23,481 nt of DNA from CAXMRP01 sp964196155. GTDB taxonomy: Bacteria > Pseudomonadota > Alphaproteobacteria > Rhizobiales > Afifellaceae. A model generated the notes under the pieces. That model was not told the origin of the DNA and did no database searches. It saw nothing but the letters and a program-made list of their open reading frames with translations. Shown here piece after piece: positions 22,397-23,481 of the stretch (its first letter is position 1; every line of letters begins with the position of its first letter). The DNA lies in NCBI GenBank assembly GCA_964196155.1, contig CAXMRP010000002.1, forward strand, positions 1 to 23,481, given 5' to 3'. The position numbers were made by a program, and so were the translations under genes.

Positions 22397-23481
22397 GACG
22401 CCCGCTCCAGTATCGCCAGCGCCGAGCGCACCTCGTCCTGATCGGAAAACGGATGCAAAATGCCGCCGATTTCCTGACCGGTCTCGTGACCCTTGCCGGC
22501 AATCAGCAAAATGTCACCGCTCCGCAACTGGGCAATTGCCGTGCGAATGGCGTGCTGCCGCCCGGGGATTTCCTCGGCCCGCGATGCACCTTTCATGACG
22601 GCGGCGCGAATATCGGCCGGCGTTTCGTCGCGCGGATTGTCGTCGGTGACAATCACATGATCGGCGTGGGCCTGCGCCGCCTCGCCCATCAGTGGACGCT
22701 TGCCTTGATCGCGCTCGCCGCCAGCGCCGAAGACCACGATCAGCCGGCCTTCGGTATGATGGCGAAGCGCCGACAACACCGTCGCCAGCGCCTCAGGCGT
22801 ATGGGCAAAATCGACAAAAATCCGTGCGCCGCTGCGATGATCACCCACCATCTCCAGCCGCCCCGGCACGCCTTTCAGGTGCTCCAGCGCATCAAGCGCC
22901 CGGGTCATGTCGACACCGGTCGCAACCGCAAGGCCGGCAGCCACCAGCGCATTGGAAATCTGAAAACTGCCAACAAGCGGCAAGGTGAGATAGCGCCGCT
23001 CCGTATTGGCTTCGACGATCAGCCGCACCCCGTCGGTCATCCGGGTGATCGCGTGGACGTGGATCGACCGCCCGGCCCTGCCAGTGGTCAGACAGGTAAG
23101 ATTGCGCGCTTCGGCTATCGCCATGACATTGGCAGATTCGGCCTCATCGGCATCGACCACAATCGTCTGGCCATCGGGCAACAAATCGGAAAACAGCCGC
23201 ATCTTGGCGGCGCGGTATGCATCGACATCGCCGTGATAATCCAGATGGTCCCGCGACAGGTTGGTAAACCCGGCCGCCGATATCCGCACCCCGTCGAGCC
23301 GCCGCTGCACCAGACCGTGGCTCGATGCTTCCAGCGCCAGATGGGTCACGCCTTCATCGGCCATCTGCGCCAGATTTTTGTGCAAGGACACCGGGTCCGG
23401 GGTGGTCAGGCTGGACTTTGCCTCGCCATCAGGACCGACCAGCCCGATTGTTCCAAGGCTCGCGGCGCGAAAGCCGGCATG
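22393..23481 (-). CDS. murE: UDP-MurNAc-L-Ala-D-Glu--meso-DAP ligase MurE, 5' end outside window
   Basis: C-terminal 362 residues of a Mur ligase cut by the right edge; the frame is open up to the last base of the window. The enzyme adds meso-diaminopimelate as the third stem-peptide residue. Seen are LTTPDPVSLHKNLAQMADEG, EASSHGLVQRRLDG, FTNLSRDHLDYHG, DFAHTPEAL, FGAGGERDQGKRPLMG, and DNPR (281-284 of the visible part), the motif that selects meso-DAP over lysine. This predicts DAP-type peptidoglycan, as expected for a Gram-negative. The N-terminal domain and the GTNGKT ATP loop lie beyond the window. The internal GTG at 23389-23391 is not the true start, because conserved sequence continues upstream. 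The stop overlaps murF by 4 bp. Confidence 0.97.
   Translation of the reverse strand, partial: HAGFRAASLGTIGLVGPDGEAKSSLTTPDPVSLHKNLAQMADEGVTHLALEASSHGLVQRRLDGVRISAAGFTNLSRDHLDYHGDVDAYRAAKMRLFSDLLPDGQTIVVDADEAESANVMAIAEARNLTCLTTGRAGRSIHVHAITRMTDGVRLIVEANTERRYLTLPLVGSFQISNALVAAGLAVATGVDMTRALDALEHLKGVPGRLEMVGDHRSGARIFVDFAHTPEALATVLSALRHHTEGRLIVVFGAGGERDQGKRPLMGEAAQAHADHVIVTDDNPRDETPADIRAAVMKGASRAEEIPGRQHAIRTAIAQLRSGDILLIAGKGHETGQEIGGILHPFSDQDEVRSALAILERAS

Noticed and set aside
1..23481. A previously undescribed system, mobile element, CRISPR array or RNA gene
   Set aside because: Nearly all sequence is accounted for by recognised housekeeping genes in a known order; no transposase, integrase, repeat-spacer array or tRNA/rRNA fold was seen on reading both strands.

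Overview
This is a GC-rich stretch of an alphaproteobacterial chromosome, most likely from the Hyphomicrobiales (Rhizobiales). The assignment rests on the gene order, on the very long C-terminal linker of FtsZ with an embedded GLLARLAQNLAHRE-type segment, and on a palindromic intergenic repeat near the left end that looks like the RIME-type elements of rhizobia. No genus can be named from the sequence alone.

Almost the whole window is one block on the minus strand, the dcw (division and cell wall) cluster, read from the right edge to the left: murE (cut by the right edge), murF, mraY, murD, ftsW, murG, murC, murB, a 163-bp gap with CtrA-like boxes, ddlB, ftsQ, ftsA, ftsZ, a 358-bp gap, lpxC, a roughly 400-bp gap, then bamD, recN and ligA. 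Many junctions overlap by 4 bp (ATGA or GTGA) or nearly touch, which points to polycistronic transcription and translational coupling. The three larger gaps are the likely places for internal promoters, attenuators or terminators.

Functionally, MurC, MurD, MurE and MurF build the UDP-MurNAc-pentapeptide from the MurB product and from D-Ala-D-Ala made by Ddl. MraY and MurG load it onto the lipid carrier to give lipid I and lipid II, and the SEDS protein FtsW polymerises lipid II at the septum. FtsZ, FtsA and FtsQ are the ring, its membrane tether and a divisome bridge. LpxC (lipid A) and BamD (outer-membrane protein assembly) extend the cluster to the outer membrane. RecN and LigA are DNA repair and replication proteins that follow in this order in alphaproteobacteria.

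Left of ligA lies a two-gene azlC-azlD unit (branched-chain amino acid exporter type), followed by the palindromic repeat, which overlaps the azlD stop codon. At the left edge is the 3' end of a plus-strand M24B aminopeptidase P gene that converges on azlD. I saw no mobile gene, CRISPR array, tRNA or rRNA, and no clear sign of an undescribed system. The observations worth a second look are mostly non-coding (CtrA-like boxes, a 20-bp-period direct repeat, dyads) plus the extended FtsZ linker.
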